64,000 nucleotides of DNA from Setoptus koraiensis (taxonomy: Eukaryota > Arthropoda), in assembly GCA_048013815.1 (NCBI GenBank), contig CM106585.1, forward strand, positions 10,292,001 to 10,356,000, written 5' to 3'. The notes below the pieces were generated by a model, which saw only the letters and a program-made list of their open reading frames with translations, was not told the origin of the DNA and did not search any database. Of the stretch, positions 24,949 to 35,671 are shown in pieces. Position 1 is the stretch's first letter, and each line of letters begins with the position of its first letter. The translations under genes and the position numbers were made by a program.

Positions 24949-26007
24949 ATGTCTAACAAAGTGACCCAAGAGCTGGAGTTCGATATTGATTATGGAGTTA
25001 TAGCGGCAAAGGTATGGAACAAACCAACTAAAGGCTGCAAAAAAATCTTGGCTGTTCACGGTTGGACAGACAATGCAAATAGTTTCGATAAACTGATACC
25101 GCTACTTGAGCATCCTAATGGTATTTATGTGTTGGCCATCGATCTACCTGGCCATGGGAAATCATCAAAATTGCCCAATAATGTGCCCTATTCTGATTTA
25201 CATTTCATCTCTGCAATTCGTTATTTCGTGCGCTCAGTTGGCTGGAATAAAGAAAGTCATTCCAAGACAAAATTTGAAGATGACGCAACAACGAAATTAG
25301 ACCAATTGACCATTGACGAAAATAAAACGAATGATGATGATGATGATAAATATATACTGCTGGGTCATTCATTGGGTGCCGGTTTGGCGACATGGTATGC
25401 ATGTTTCTTTCCAGAAGATATAGAACAACTGATTGTGTTGGACTTTTTGAAATCGCCAACACTACCATTAGTTGGTTTGCTACAACAATTGGCCACTAAC
25501 ATGGACACGTTAATTCAGCAGTATTCAGCCCCTACTGATAACGGTGCGAAAGCGATAGCTACAAAAGATGATATAATTTATCTGATCATTTATGGACATG
25601 AGGAATTTAGTCAAGCACGTTTACAACGAGATGATGCGATGTGTTTGTTTGCTCGCTGCAGTGAGCCAGTTCCAGGTCAAAAAGAGAAGTTTTATCTAAT
25701 GAATGAACCAAAATTGGGTATCATGTTGGATTATCACGATAATGTTGATTTCATGAAAAATCTTGGCAACGGCCTTAGTTGTCACTGCGTGCAAATAATG
25801 GCCAAGAGAGGCTTGTACAATCCACGCAAAAAAGACGCTTTGACAAGCGATTTTAATTGTCTGAAGGATTGTATGGAGGCCAGCTGTAAAACATTTCATT
25901 CAGTATGGTTGAATTATTGTGACCACAATTTGCACATGGCCAATTCGGGCGAAGTTGCTTCGATCATAAACGATGCTTTGTTAGAACCGGGAAGCTTGGC
26001 GGCATGA
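24949..26007 (+). CDS. SERHL: SERHL-type alpha/beta hydrolase
   Basis: Single exon, 352 residues. The alpha/beta-hydrolase fold is clear: the oxyanion-hole HGWTDNANSFD (from His37), the strand-turn AIDLPGHGKS (about 63-72), and the nucleophile elbow GHSLGAG with Ser141. The C-terminal His is probably His326 or His329 in CDHNLHMANSGEV. A Lys/Asp-rich insert with a run of Asp (about 102-133) precedes the nucleophile and looks like a lineage-specific loop. Serine hydrolase-like proteins are linked to peroxisomes or cytoplasmic vesicles and their substrate is unclear (family knowledge). AATAAA at 26019 follows the stop. Confidence 0.88.
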   Translation: MSNKVTQELEFDIDYGVIAAKVWNKPTKGCKKILAVHGWTDNANSFDKLIPLLEHPNGIYVLAIDLPGHGKSSKLPNNVPYSDLHFISAIRYFVRSVGWNKESHSKTKFEDDATTKLDQLTIDENKTNDDDDDKYILLGHSLGAGLATWYACFFPEDIEQLIVLDFLKSPTLPLVGLLQQLATNMDTLIQQYSAPTDNGAKAIATKDDIIYLIIYGHEEFSQARLQRDDAMCLFARCSEPVPGQKEKFYLMNEPKLGIMLDYHDNVDFMKNLGNGLSCHCVQIMAKRGLYNPRKKDALTSDFNCLKDCMEASCKTFHSVWLNYCDHNLHMANSGEVASIINDALLEPGSLAA

Positions 26008-26169
26008 ATTTGATTGATAATAAACACATTCGTAATTAAAGGTAGATTAATTGTTGCAATTGTCACTGCTGCTGCAGCAGGGCCCCTGTATCTTTTATTC
26101 TCTTGCTAAGATCATGAAAGATCATGAATTTACAAATCAAAACCTCTAGATAGAATAAAAATCTTTTGT

Positions 26170-26541
26170 CTAAATGTCGTCGGATGACGTGTCAAGAACA
26201 ACTTTTTCTCCTGGTTTGAATGCCGGCATGCCCCTGTAAGGACAAGAGGCGCATCTGAAGGCATCGCCCAAATAGCAGCTACCGCATGACGATGTAGATT
26301 TGCCGTTTGTGGCGGCCTCTCTGGCTTCTTTGGCCTCTTGGTCCAGTTGTTCGGCTAGACCGCATGTACAGTTGGCACAGGCCTTCTTGGCCTTAGATGT
26401 GGGTGCACATTCTTTCACCTCTGGCTTCTGTTTGTCCGCCTCGGTGAGGATTTCGTCCTCTTTTACCAGTTGTTTTTCGCTAACGGGCCCATCCTCGGCT
26501 AGTTTTTCGAACAGAGCACTATCATCCGGATTGACAGCCAT
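26170..26541 (-). CDS. CIAPIN1: Short CIAPIN1/anamorsin, Fe-S domain only
   Basis: A 123-residue frame from the ATG at 26541. The C-terminal CIAPIN1 domain is complete. The first cluster motif reads [16 protein letters not shown]. The second is [15 protein letters not shown] with CX2CX7CX2C spacing, followed by the family ending [14 protein letters not shown]. Anamorsin (yeast Dre2) passes electrons from the diflavin reductase NDOR1/Tah18 to the cytosolic Fe-S assembly machinery (family knowledge). The usual N-terminal methyltransferase-like domain of about 170 residues is absent. The frame stays open for 12 codons upstream without ATG, and a TATA-like box sits about 40 bp above the start, which argues that the gene really begins here. 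Confidence 0.88.
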   Translation of the reverse strand: MAVNPDDSALFEKLAEDGPVSEKQLVKEDEILTEADKQKPEVKECAPTSKAKKACANCTCGLAEQLDQEAKEAREAATNGKSTSSCGSCYLGDAFRCASCPYRGMPAFKPGEKVVLDTSSDDI

Positions 26542-26577
26542 TAGTATAAATGATATTTTGTTGAATAGATTGGACAA

Positions 26578-26586
26578 TTTTATATA
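26578..26586 (-). promoter_or_regulatory. TATA-like box for CIAPIN1
   Basis: On the minus strand the sequence reads TATATAAAA, about 40 bp upstream of the CIAPIN1 ATG. With the usual spacing the start site would fall near 26550, leaving a very short leader. Confidence 0.45.
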
Positions 26587-27180
26587 TTACACTTATAAAC
26601 GTTGTGGGTCACACGTTGTTGGCAGTCGGGCATTTGTTTGTTTGTGATGCCGTGATCAGCTGTAAGTGCCATAATTGGCGATGGCTAGAGAAAACTTCGT
26701 CCACAAGAGTGCGCTGTTGCCTTGCGGCCGCTGCCTGGACTGCGCTGAGAACAGAGGCATTGATTTAGCGGTTGTTTCAGTCACTAGATGGCGACTGATA
26801 TGCAATTCAATCAATTATTGTATCAGATCTTAACTTTAAGCTTAAATATTGTAAAACGGATCCGGGGGCAAAAAGTGGGGATAGCAAAGGTGAGTTGCAT
26901 GTGAATGTTCATCTCTGGCTGGTTGCGTATAGTTTGTTTGTTTGATTGTGTTGCTGTCGGTGTTTAGAAACAGTTTATTTTCATCTCTCATTTGATTTGT
27001 GTTGTTCCAATGAAACACTACATCACTGGGTGCCATGTTGAATTGCAGCGACCCATGTATTTGTATATGAGTGAACTAACTAGCAAGCAACTAAATCAAA
27101 GAAATCAATTTCGTCTAATAGTGTCTAATACTGCCTCATAGTGTCTCATGGCGTCTATCGATGAGCAGATAATGTGCAGA
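26587..27180. other. Intergenic, no gene seen
   Basis: Spacer between CIAPIN1 (-) and the possible first exon on the plus strand. It contains near-repeats of AGTGTCTAATACTG / ATAGTGTCTCATG around 27117-27155. No coding sequence is supported. Confidence 0.5.
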
Positions 27181-27593
27181 TAATGCTCGCAACGACAGCG
27201 CGCATCGCCAGCCATCTACGCAACAATCAACAGTTATCAACTATCAACTTGGCTCAACTACAGTGTAATTGTGTAATTCAAGGTGTGATTATCAATCTAG
27301 TGGCATTGTCTTGCAAGAGCATCAAGCCAACGTGAAGCATTTCGCAACTTGCAGATTCAATTAAGCAAATCAGTGGCATCGCCGAATATCGCATCACAAT
27401 TACAGAGAATACAAATCAAAAATTAAGATTAATAGTGACCATTTTTATAGAGAAATCAAACTGCAATTCAAATTCCAATTGCGACATCGATTCAAGTTAA
27501 TTGACAAATGCGACAGCAAGCCAATTGCGCCAACAATCAAGTGACCATCAGAAACAAGCTACCTCCACCGGCCCCAAGGCAACAATTTTGAAG
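27181..27593 (+). other. Possible untranslated first exon of a large gene
   Basis: The stretch is A/C-rich with many CAAT-type words, lacks a convincing open frame, and ends in a strong splice donor (TTTTGAAG|GTACGT, exon end 27593). After the donor the sequence changes to T-rich, intron-like DNA. No matching acceptor plus coding exon was found in the window, so the next exon would lie far downstream. Inference only. Confidence 0.3.
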
Positions 27594-28006
27594 GTACGTA
27601 GATCTAGGGGTATTTTTCGTTGTTGCTAAGTGTCGCGTTGTTATTAACGCGTTTTATTTCAAAGTATGTTAACGCTTACGATATTTGGCCATTATTTTGA
27701 GCAAATTTTGCGCAAATAATCATCAAATGTTGTGTATATTTAGAGCCTCGAACGTAGCGCATGACAGCGACGTTTATTAGCTAGCCGAGTAGTAGATCAC
27801 TATTTTTAATCATTTGGTAAATTTTCATTTCATAAATAAACTACTCACATACATAAGTAATAATGTTTTTTGTTTTTAGATTGGTTGCAAGTTATATTTA
27901 GTTATACACATCGATTTTGTGTCATAGCCAGTTATCATCATTGTATAGCTCACCTGTTAAAAGTTATAAGGCTGCTCTGGTGTCAAGTGTAAATGCATGA
28001 CGCGGT

Positions 28007-28038
28007 GCGTTGATAATGGCGATGATCATCATCAACGC
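28007..28038. repeat. Inverted repeat, 11 of 12 bp arms
   Basis: Arms GCGTTGATAATG (28007-28018) and CATCATCAACGC (28027-28038) pair at 11 of 12 positions across an 8-base loop. Confidence 0.7.
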
Positions 28039-28549
28039 GCTTTAATGCCACGCGGTGAAATGGTTCACAAATGGTGGCTCGGCGGATAAATTGGTGACAA
28101 CAACAATTATCTGTTGCCGATGAACACAAAACAAGCACAAACTTAAATTGTAAAGTGCCAAAGTGTGTTCGATGTGTGTCGCAATCAATAAATTAAAGGC
28201 AGCTCTTATGTATGATGAGGCATAGATAAGATATAATAGCTAACATGCCAATCGATGCAATAGATAAGGTGACAGGTTGATTGTGTTCACGTAAATTAAT
28301 TAGCAGATAGCGTATCTGTATCAGTTGTGTTTTGTTTCATTGCTACACTTATCTCCAACAGAACACAACGCAATAATATATCATCTAATATAATATCTCG
28401 TTGTCGCATTGTTTTTGTAGTTTTGTAGCAACAGTTAATAGTGTCAATAATGATTACCTATGACAATGATGCAAAACGTAATGATTGAAATAAATCAACA
28501 ACAATTATTGCGCCACCGATCTACGGGCACCACCAATATGGCGATAGAA

Positions 28550-28591
28550 GCAGCAGTTGCCGGCTTATTGTGAGCCGGCACTGGCTGCTGC
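28550..28591. repeat. Compound inverted repeat
   Basis: Perfect inner arms TGCCGGCT (28558-28565) and AGCCGGCA (28573-28580) enclose a 7-base loop. Outer arms GCAGCAG (28550-28556) and CTGCTGC (28585-28591) extend the stem after a small asymmetric bulge. Confidence 0.75.
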
Positions 28592-30319
28592 CGATGCATT
28601 TTCATTTCATGCCAATTGCAGCAACAAGTGTGCATCGCCTGTATGCAACAGATCTCGTAATTAAGATTAATTAGTCCATACAGGTGATTGTCGAGAGGCA
28701 TAGAGCCCTCACATAGAGCCCTCACGTAGAGCCCTCATTCGAGCCGGTGTGTCTGGGCATGCGAAGGCCGCTGTGTCGGCTGGATCGGCAGCCGGGCATT
28801 GAATAATTATCCATCACGATGCTAAATCGCCGGGTTATGTAGTGTAGTGCAGTGCAGTGCAGAATTGAATTTATTCACATTTGAATTGAATTAAATATAA
28901 CGCCAGCCGGCCACTACCAGCATCATTCAATTAACCTATTGCCGTGGCGCAGTCGCCGGCTTGTTGCCGGCAATCGCATATGCCCACCAGTGAATTAATT
29001 AGTCTAGTTTATTGAGCGGCAATCCGACGCGTCAGCCGGCTCGTAGTTGGTTGCTGGTAATTACACAATGCGCGCATATCACCGACAATCAATAACCATC
29101 TCGCTGCGTCTTGTCGGCCCAAGGCACAGGCTAATTAGTGGCCGAGCGCAGCGCCCAACTGATAATATAACATGATGATATAACATACAAAAATATAACA
29201 AAATAATATAGCATGCCCATCAATCTGGTCCAGTCTGGTTGATATATTATGTTTGCGAGCGTTTGTGTGCAGAAATATCTCCGGCCCGAACAATCAATTA
29301 TTTTCAGCGGCCCACTTGTGGGTGTTTACCGGCATTTATGAAATGAAATTAGCTGTCAAGTTAGCTGATATATGTAGCTCTCATCTGATTTGTTAACATT
29401 GCTGCTCGTGCCGTGTGCGTTCAAATAATTGCGTGAGCTAGACATTGTTTAGTTAGTGTATCTAACAATGATTGCAAGCTGCAACACAGTTAAGTGTGCA
29501 ATATATCTGGCGAAACCCAATCAATCGGTGAGCGATTGGACAGCCAGTGATGGCGCTTGATCTATTGAGTCGTTAGTTTGTTTAGTTAGTGGTTTGATTT
29601 ACGGCGTCGATTTACGGCAAAGAAAGAATCCAATTTAATGCGATCCGATCCGATCCCAACCGAACAGAACCGATCCAATCTGATCCGAACTGAACTGAAC
29701 CGATCAAATGAAATCCGCTGCCATCCAATCAAATGCGCGAGCTTGATAACGAAACAAGTCTAGAACAAACAAGCCAGCCAGCTGACGGGTGGGACGTCGA
29801 GCCGATGATTAGATCATTAAACAACAAAGAAGATTCTTGTCTATGCGTGGCTGTTATGTTGACTCACTCACTCACCTGAATTAAAGCTCTTCCTTAAATG
29901 TGTTTATTGTGCCAGTGCGACTGATAATAAGAAATTAGTTAGTTAGCTCAAGTTGGTTAGACGCCAGAGAGCGAGCAGAGCGAAGAGAAAGTCACGTTTA
30001 AGGCGACGATCATATAGAAAATAATGACGATAATTAGCCAAAAAGATCAATTGTGTTGTTGTTGGGCGAACCACCAAGCTCACCATACCACATACCGAAT
30101 ACCATGTTGTGTGTGTGTGTGTGTGTGCACCACAACAAGTTACATAAATTCAATTCATTGCAAACATTCATTACATTGCCGGCAGTTGGTCGATTCGTCG
30201 ATTGGATTTGATTTTATTCGAGCGTCTAACACTGTCTGTGGCTCGATCGCCACCCAATTCAATTGTTTGTGTTTGCAACAACCTGTCTCTCTCTCTCGCA
30301 GCGACAGTCACTCTCAACT

Positions 30320-30356
30320 GCTGGCTCACCTGTGCCAGTATCACAGGTGAGCCAGC
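30320..30356. repeat. Perfect 15-bp inverted repeat with 7-base loop
   Basis: GCTGGCTCACCTGTG at 30320-30334 is exactly complementary to CACAGGTGAGCCAGC at 30342-30356. The loop is CCAGTAT. Each arm contains a CACCTG-type E-box. Confidence 0.95.
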
Positions 30357-30615
30357 CTTGTCAGCATACGCGTTATCCCATCGACTTCCTCGGCGCCCTT
30401 CACTCGTGTTGTTGCTGTTGTTTGTTGATTGGCTGACAAGTTCGCTGGCAACTAGTGAGCTCACAATTTGCGACTACCACACTCACAGCCACATAAGCGA
30501 GTCAATGTTAGCACGAGACTTTTAAAACTTAAGTCGGCTACAAACAATAAGTCACCTGTTCGAAGTTGTGCCAATGGTGTAATGTGATAAGTCACTGATT
30601 GCCTGATTCCGTCAA

Positions 30616-30661
30616 TGCCATTGTTTGTTGGTAAGTGTGTATGACATCGCAAACAATGGCA
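30616..30661. repeat. Perfect 12-bp inverted repeat
   Basis: TGCCATTGTTTG (30616-30627) and CAAACAATGGCA (30650-30661) are exact complements around a 22-base loop. Confidence 0.9.
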
Positions 30662-31049
30662 ACGCCAACAGCAGCTGATAGTGATGTATTGCATATCAAT
30701 CAAAGATAATTACTTGATTTAATTTATAATTTGTTTGCGCGCGATTTATAATTTACAATCTCATCACGGGATGCCTGCGCTGAGCAAATGATTATTGAAC
30801 AAGTTATGAAATCTCGTTATATTATCTGCTGGCTCGTCTTGTTAGTTGGTTGGTGCACACAGAGCCAAAATTAACTTTTACTGGTGACTTTAGCGGCTGG
30901 CGTGCCCACCGACAGCAACAGCCGACATTTGCTCACCGGCTCACATTTGCAGTTGCTTGGCAGTTGTTTCCTCCTTGCTAGGCACTCGCACACTATCCCA
31001 GCATCCACTATTCACATGTCCGGCCGGAAGTGGCGCCAAGTTAAAATGT

Positions 31050-31176
31050 GTGCCCCTCGTCGCTGGATAACAGGGGATATATTTTGCACTGTCGATGCGA
31101 TGACAGTTCACTGTTGGCCTGGTGTCGGACCAACAGTGACGTGCGTCGGGCCCAATGCTGTCTCGACGAGGGGCAC
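31050..31176. repeat. Nested inverted repeats
   Basis: Outer arms GTGCCCCTCGTCG (31050-31062) and CGACGAGGGGCAC (31164-31176) are exact complements. Inside them TCACTGTTGG (31108-31117) and CCAACAGTGA (31130-31139) form a second exact pair. The whole can fold into a 127-base two-stage hairpin. Confidence 0.85.
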
Positions 31177-31769
31177 TGTTAACATGCGTTGATATAATGA
31201 CATGTTGTTGCATCAAATTGAATGTTATGTAATGTTGCGCAATTGTGTGCGAGAGGGCGAGAGGGCGTGAGAAAATGAATTGGACAAATCGAGGCGCAAG
31301 CAATTAGTCAATCGGAGCATTAACTGAGGACGAGACGGGAGATTTGCCATTGGCGTGTCATTCGAATTTGGAATTTCTAATTTGTTACAAAGCATGGCGA
31401 TCGCGCGCATGCTCTGGTTGGTTTGACGACAGTGACGGCGGCCAAGTTGTAAAACATTTAATTTTAATAAATTGTAACAGAATTCGAACAATTCAATGAA
31501 TGTTCATATTGTGTGAGTGTGTAAACGCAAACAGGGTATTAATTTGCATAAATTGTCATTTGTGTGTGTGACGACAGTGTCGTCTAGTTGGTGTCGTTTG
31601 ATGTCAACAGCACGAGTCGCTAGTTGATGGCATGGCATGGCATGGTTAACGGCAACGCTAATGAGTTGTGAGCCAATGTTGATCATGAGAAAACAACTCT
31701 CGCTATCTATGCCTACTCTCACAACTAGTACAGCCGACCCGACAGGTGATGATGCCTGTGTTTGCGCTC

Positions 31770-31794
31770 TGATAATTGTTCACAACAATTATCA
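31770..31794. repeat. Perfect 11-bp inverted repeat with 3-base loop
   Basis: TGATAATTGTT (31770-31780), loop CAC, AACAATTATCA (31784-31794). Confidence 0.9.
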
Positions 31795-31984
31795 AATGAC
31801 ACAAGAAGAAACACAGCGCTAAACTAACAATGTGAATCGGACCAATTGTGTTTGCAACAGCGAGTGTGACAAGCCAGAAACAAGCCGAAACAAGCCAGAA
31901 ACAAGCCAGAAACAAGCGACAAGCGAGCCACCAGCGAGCAACCAAACTAATTTTGAAAGTCCAACAACAACATCAACAACAACA

Positions 31985-32044
31985 GCGGCGACAGCGACAA
32001 CAGCGACAACAGCGACAACAGCGACAACAGCGACAACAACAGTG
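31985..32044 (+). repeat. Nonanucleotide tandem repeat
   Basis: About six copies of a 9-bp unit, ACAACAGCG with slight variation. The open frame that spans it is a by-product of the repeat. Confidence 0.85.
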
Positions 32045-32163
32045 ACATGCAGCGACAAACGCAATTGTCGTATTCACGCACGAGCACGCAATCAATTAAG
32101 CGGCGCCAGTGGAGCTCATTTAGAATGCATCTATCATTTAGTCACTATGGCAACGACTGTGGC

Positions 32164-32194
32164 TGAAACAAACCACAACAACTGGTTTGTTTCA
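32164..32194. repeat. Perfect 12-bp inverted repeat with 7-base loop
   Basis: TGAAACAAACCA (32164-32175), loop CAACAAC, TGGTTTGTTTCA (32183-32194). Its loop length equals that of the 30320 hairpin. Confidence 0.92.
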
Positions 32195-32470
32195 ACAGTA
32201 ATTGTGGCCCCCATGCAAATGAGTGTGCCGTGCGACTCTCGTTGGCTGGCAGTGTTTGCCGTGGCAATGGGCACTGACTGTCAGTTGTCACTGACAACAC
32301 TGACAATACATTGTTGCCGTGTTGTCACACAAAACTGCTCCACTTTGCCTATCAATCACGTAATTGTATACTGCCGACACTGTCATCGTCCGACGCTAAC
32401 CGATGCGATGCGCTCGCACGGCCCACGATTGTCAATGGAAGGCCAAGTGACGTGTGTGTGTTTAGTCTGC

Positions 32471-32667
32471 GTTATTGTCCACCTGTTAACTGTGGGCGCG
32501 TCGTGTTTGTTGTTGTCGTCAGTTGATTGTTTGTCGGGCTCGTTGTCGTCGCGCTGTCGTCTAGCTGGCCGCTTCCCGTCCGCTGTGGGCCGCTCACCGG
32601 AGAAGGTCGCGTTGCGCAACCGCCAATCAATTTCGGTCGCCGCGAATTTCGAACCTAGAATGGTGAT
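32471..32667 (+). repeat. Host segment X, copy 1 of a segmental duplication
   Basis: This stretch recurs almost unchanged at 45294-45490 (common start GTTATTGTCCACCTG, common end GAATGGTGAT). Both copies run directly into the same hAT-type terminal sequence TAGTGATGGG, so the hAT-type insertion predates the duplication. Confidence 0.9.
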
Positions 32668-32853
32668 TAGTGATGGGAGGAGCTAGGAAACCGTTGCTCC
32701 CCGATTTGCTCCCTCCTCCCGGCCGGGATCCAGCTCCTTGCTTCCCGTGGGGAGTAGGGAGCAGCCCTCCTCCCCGTAGCTCCCCCTGGCACTACCTTTC
32801 GCTGTATTAGTTCAAGAAAGGAACGCAAGGGGCGCTCTGAAAATGCCCCTTGC

Positions 32854-32907
<54 letters not shown>

Positions 32908-33081
32908 AACTACGTTCAGATCGGGCACGGGGAGCTAGGGGGAGCATGAGGGAGCTAGAGAGAGCAAGGGGAGCAGGGGAGCTAGGGGGAGGAGGGCTGC
33001 TCCCTCCTCCCCGCGGGGAGCTACAGCTCCGGGGGCTTGTTCCCTGCTCCCGGCCGGGGGGAGGGAGCTCCCCCATCACCA
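32668..33081. mobile_element. hAT-type MITE with internal CT tract
   Basis: The left end TAGTGATGGGAGGAGC and the right end (complement TGGTGATGGGGGAGC) form hAT-style terminal inverted repeats. Flanks ATGGTGAT and TTGGTGAT look like an 8-bp target duplication with one change. The interior is GGGAGC/GCTCCC-rich and carries a (CT)n tract at about 32853-32905. No coding capacity. It sits at the C-terminal end of a hAT transposase remnant. Confidence 0.7.
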
Positions 33082-34850
33082 TTGGTGATGATGTATCGGA
33101 TAGTAATCGGATATTTACATGAAACTTTGGTTCCTCGAGGTAGCAATACTTTATGAAGACTGAAGAATTGTAGTCTGTCTTCGCAAGATCTTCCCCTTGT
33201 CGCGCTATCCATACATATGATACACTTACTGGGGTCGGTCAAGCTGGAGGAGGCGATAGGTAGCGATATCTTGCTCGCTGAAGTATCTGACTGAAACAAA
33301 GGGTCGTTTTCGTCGTTGCTCGATGTATCTTCGAATTCTCTAGAAGCTTCATAGTCTTCGATGGTAGATGAACTTACGGTTGGTGTATGACTTGTGCTTG
33401 GCTGAGGTGCAGTAGATGTTGTTCTTTGAGCGGCCTTGTTCCGAGTGGTGGGCCCATTCATCAAATCCTGTCGAATAACTAAAGCTGAATCAATTTCATT
33501 CTTCAATTGTGGCAAATAGTAAGGCTTCTTCTCGGGATAAATGCGTACAAATCGACGATGAACGTATCCTTCTATTATATTTGATGTGCTACAGTCGGCT
33601 TGAATACACTCGCGTGCTGACCATATGTCGAAGGTGAGAGCGATGGCGGTTGTGGCTTCCAATTTCTTCGCAATCATGCCCTGCAATCTTAGGCGGCTGT
33701 TGTTCATCACTGTTGACACCTTACGACGATCGATAAGTTTGGTTTTTGCATTTAGAGACTTGCAGAAACTCAAAAAAGCGGGTAATTCGACGAGAGAATA
33801 CGATAATCGTCCTTTAACTACAAGTTTAACCAGCCTATCGGTAACCAAGTCATCGCTGAACATGAACACTGTATCAACTACACTGAACTCGCCGTGGTTT
33901 CTATGCCAATGATTCTTGAGTACAGTAGTGCTTTTCGATTTGGCGAAAGTCTTCGTACAGTTTCTCGCCCTGCACTTCCGTACGACGACACCTTCTTCTG
34001 TTTCCAGATTGACATAATGCGTGTTAGTCCAATCTTTGCGTCCATCCTCTGATTCAAATGTAGTTTCGGTCGTGGCATTGGAACTCTGAAACCTATAATG
34101 TTCGAATATTCGGTGACAAGATCGTTGCGAGCTTTCTTAATGTTCGCTCCTTGATCGGTAATAATGGCTGCGATCTTATCAGAACCTATATCTTCAACAA
34201 CTTTCATCATCAACCTCTTGATGTAGTTTGAATCGTGTTTCGCACTGCTATGATCCGTTACGCAAATGCCTAGTGGGCAATGCAAAATCCACGACGCATC
34301 CAAACACGCTCCTTCATCGTATATCGGACCAAAAATCAAATTCCAATGATACTGTGCCGGAAGAATCAATCACCATCTGTTTCAAATGGTTATCGGCTTG
34401 CTTCACGAACCTTGGTATGAGCGATTCCTTTACTTTATTTCTGCTCGGCGGGAAATCATTCGTGTTGAGGGATCCGAATATCTCCTTAAGATCGTCGGAG
34501 CTATTATCTAGAGGGAGAGCTTTCCGCACAATATGACGCATCCACTTTTCATCCAGTGTCTCTCGTTTTGTTGGTAGATTCACTCTACATTTCATCAGAT
34601 TCCTCTCGCGGACCGACATACGAGGGCATTCATCCATCAAGTGTTTTATAAATCTATCCTTCTGATACGACAACCAGGTTTTTTTGCATTTCCTGCATTC
34701 TCCGGACAGATGTCCTTTACCATTACCAGGGTCGAACTTTCTTACGTATTTAGCAACGTCAAATATTTCCTGGGTTGATTGTGTCGACTGAGTCGAGATG
34801 TCTTCTTGACTGACGTTCTCATTATTCTCTTCCTCAGTATCACTCCCCTC
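33082..34850 (-). mobile_element. Broken hAT-superfamily transposase remnant
   Basis: Minus-strand frames carry, in order, a BED-type zinc finger near 34680-34775 (CRKCKKTWL ... H before DEC), an N-terminal block (about 34314-34673), a central block (33878-34369) with DHSSAKH and AIITDQGANIKK, and a C-terminal block (33082-33869) with SYSLVELPAFLSFCKSLN and ALTFDIWSARE. All are hAT/ZBED-like. The frames change phase several times, so it is dead. The hAT MITE at 32668 interrupts its 3' end. Outer boundaries are not resolved. Confidence 0.75.
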
Positions 34851-34903
34851 GTTCTCTCAACCTGCCCCCTTCATTTGCACAGTGTTGATCAGGTTAATAG
34901 CAT

Positions 34904-35438
34904 TGTAACAGATAAGTATGCATTTTTGAAACTCAAATCTTCTATTCGAAGAATTGTCGTTCGAAGAACTGTCGATAGAAGAATAGTCATTCGAAGAATT
35001 GTCACCGACCCGCCAGCGAGTGTTGCAATCATTGAAATGTCAAGAGAATATTGCAACCACCGAATGGGTGCGGGATGGTTGCTATCATTGAAAGTTCAGT
35101 CGCATGTTGTGATATAATACTACCTCGTGTTCTTCAATATGACTGCCGTCTCTTCTTGTATCGGTGCCCAGTTAAGCTAGAAGTTAAACTTTATTCTGAG
35201 AATAAAGTGGATCTTTTACTACATAACATATCGTATAAATCGTATTAAATAAAACATTATAGCCCACCAGTTTCTGTGGTTGTTCACACTCCTCATCATC
35301 TTCCTGGGATTCACTTGGAGTGTTAGACTGAGACTCAATCGATAATACTGTCGCTAGTTCAGCTCCCCTTGAATTTGTCAGCTCATTCTCTCCCTTTCTC
35401 GCTTCTTCTGTTAGTGATTGTAATGTGTGGCTATAATA
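34904..35438 (-). mobile_element. LTR fossil, copy A (truncated)
   Basis: Matches the LTR at 43664-44329 but lacks the end that carries the tRNA-like sequence. Very close in sequence to the other two copies, so the copies separated recently by segmental duplication, although the insertion itself is older. Broken. Confidence 0.7.
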
Positions 35439-35655
35439 CACACATAACATTGCAATTCAGAAAAAGTGAGCAAGGGCACATCGCACGAACCCATTGATTC
35501 GAGCCAGCGCGACCGTATATGCTAGCCATGTATCGGCTTCGCGCTGGCTTCGTATCGGCTCCGAACGAGTCTTTCACATAAATATGTTAGTATATAAACT
35601 TGTGCGCTTGTATGCAGCATGGGCTGGCCAGATTTGCGAGAGCTGATTATGCGCG
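35439..35655. repeat. Segmental repeat unit, copy A, first part
   Basis: Corresponds to 44330-44545 and 49813-50028 (start CACACATAACATTGC, end GATTATGCGCG). In copy A the unit is split by an insertion that includes the mariner element and resumes at 37946. Confidence 0.88.
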
Positions 35656-35671
35656 TGTCGAGCCAAAAATA

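Larger units (their letters stand above)
27594..32470. other. Non-coding, intron-like or regulatory DNA
   Basis: No coding exon is supported over almost 5 kb. Stop codons are frequent in all frames, and the longer frames lack family resemblance. The stretch is rich in perfect short-loop inverted repeats (listed separately), tandem pentamers around GATCC (about 29640-29700), a (GT)n run near 30107-30127 and copies of TCACCTGT. I see no mobile element in it. It may be intron or enhancer DNA of the transcript starting near 27.2 kb. Confidence 0.5.

Noticed and set aside
31832-32686. 284-codon open frame on the plus strand
   Set aside because: It is driven by a 9-bp tandem repeat and runs on into host segment X and the hAT MITE. 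No domain, and composition resembles the surrounding non-coding DNA.
32853-32905. CT tract as a GAGA-factor regulatory element
   Set aside because: It lies inside a hAT MITE and is best explained as that element's microsatellite.
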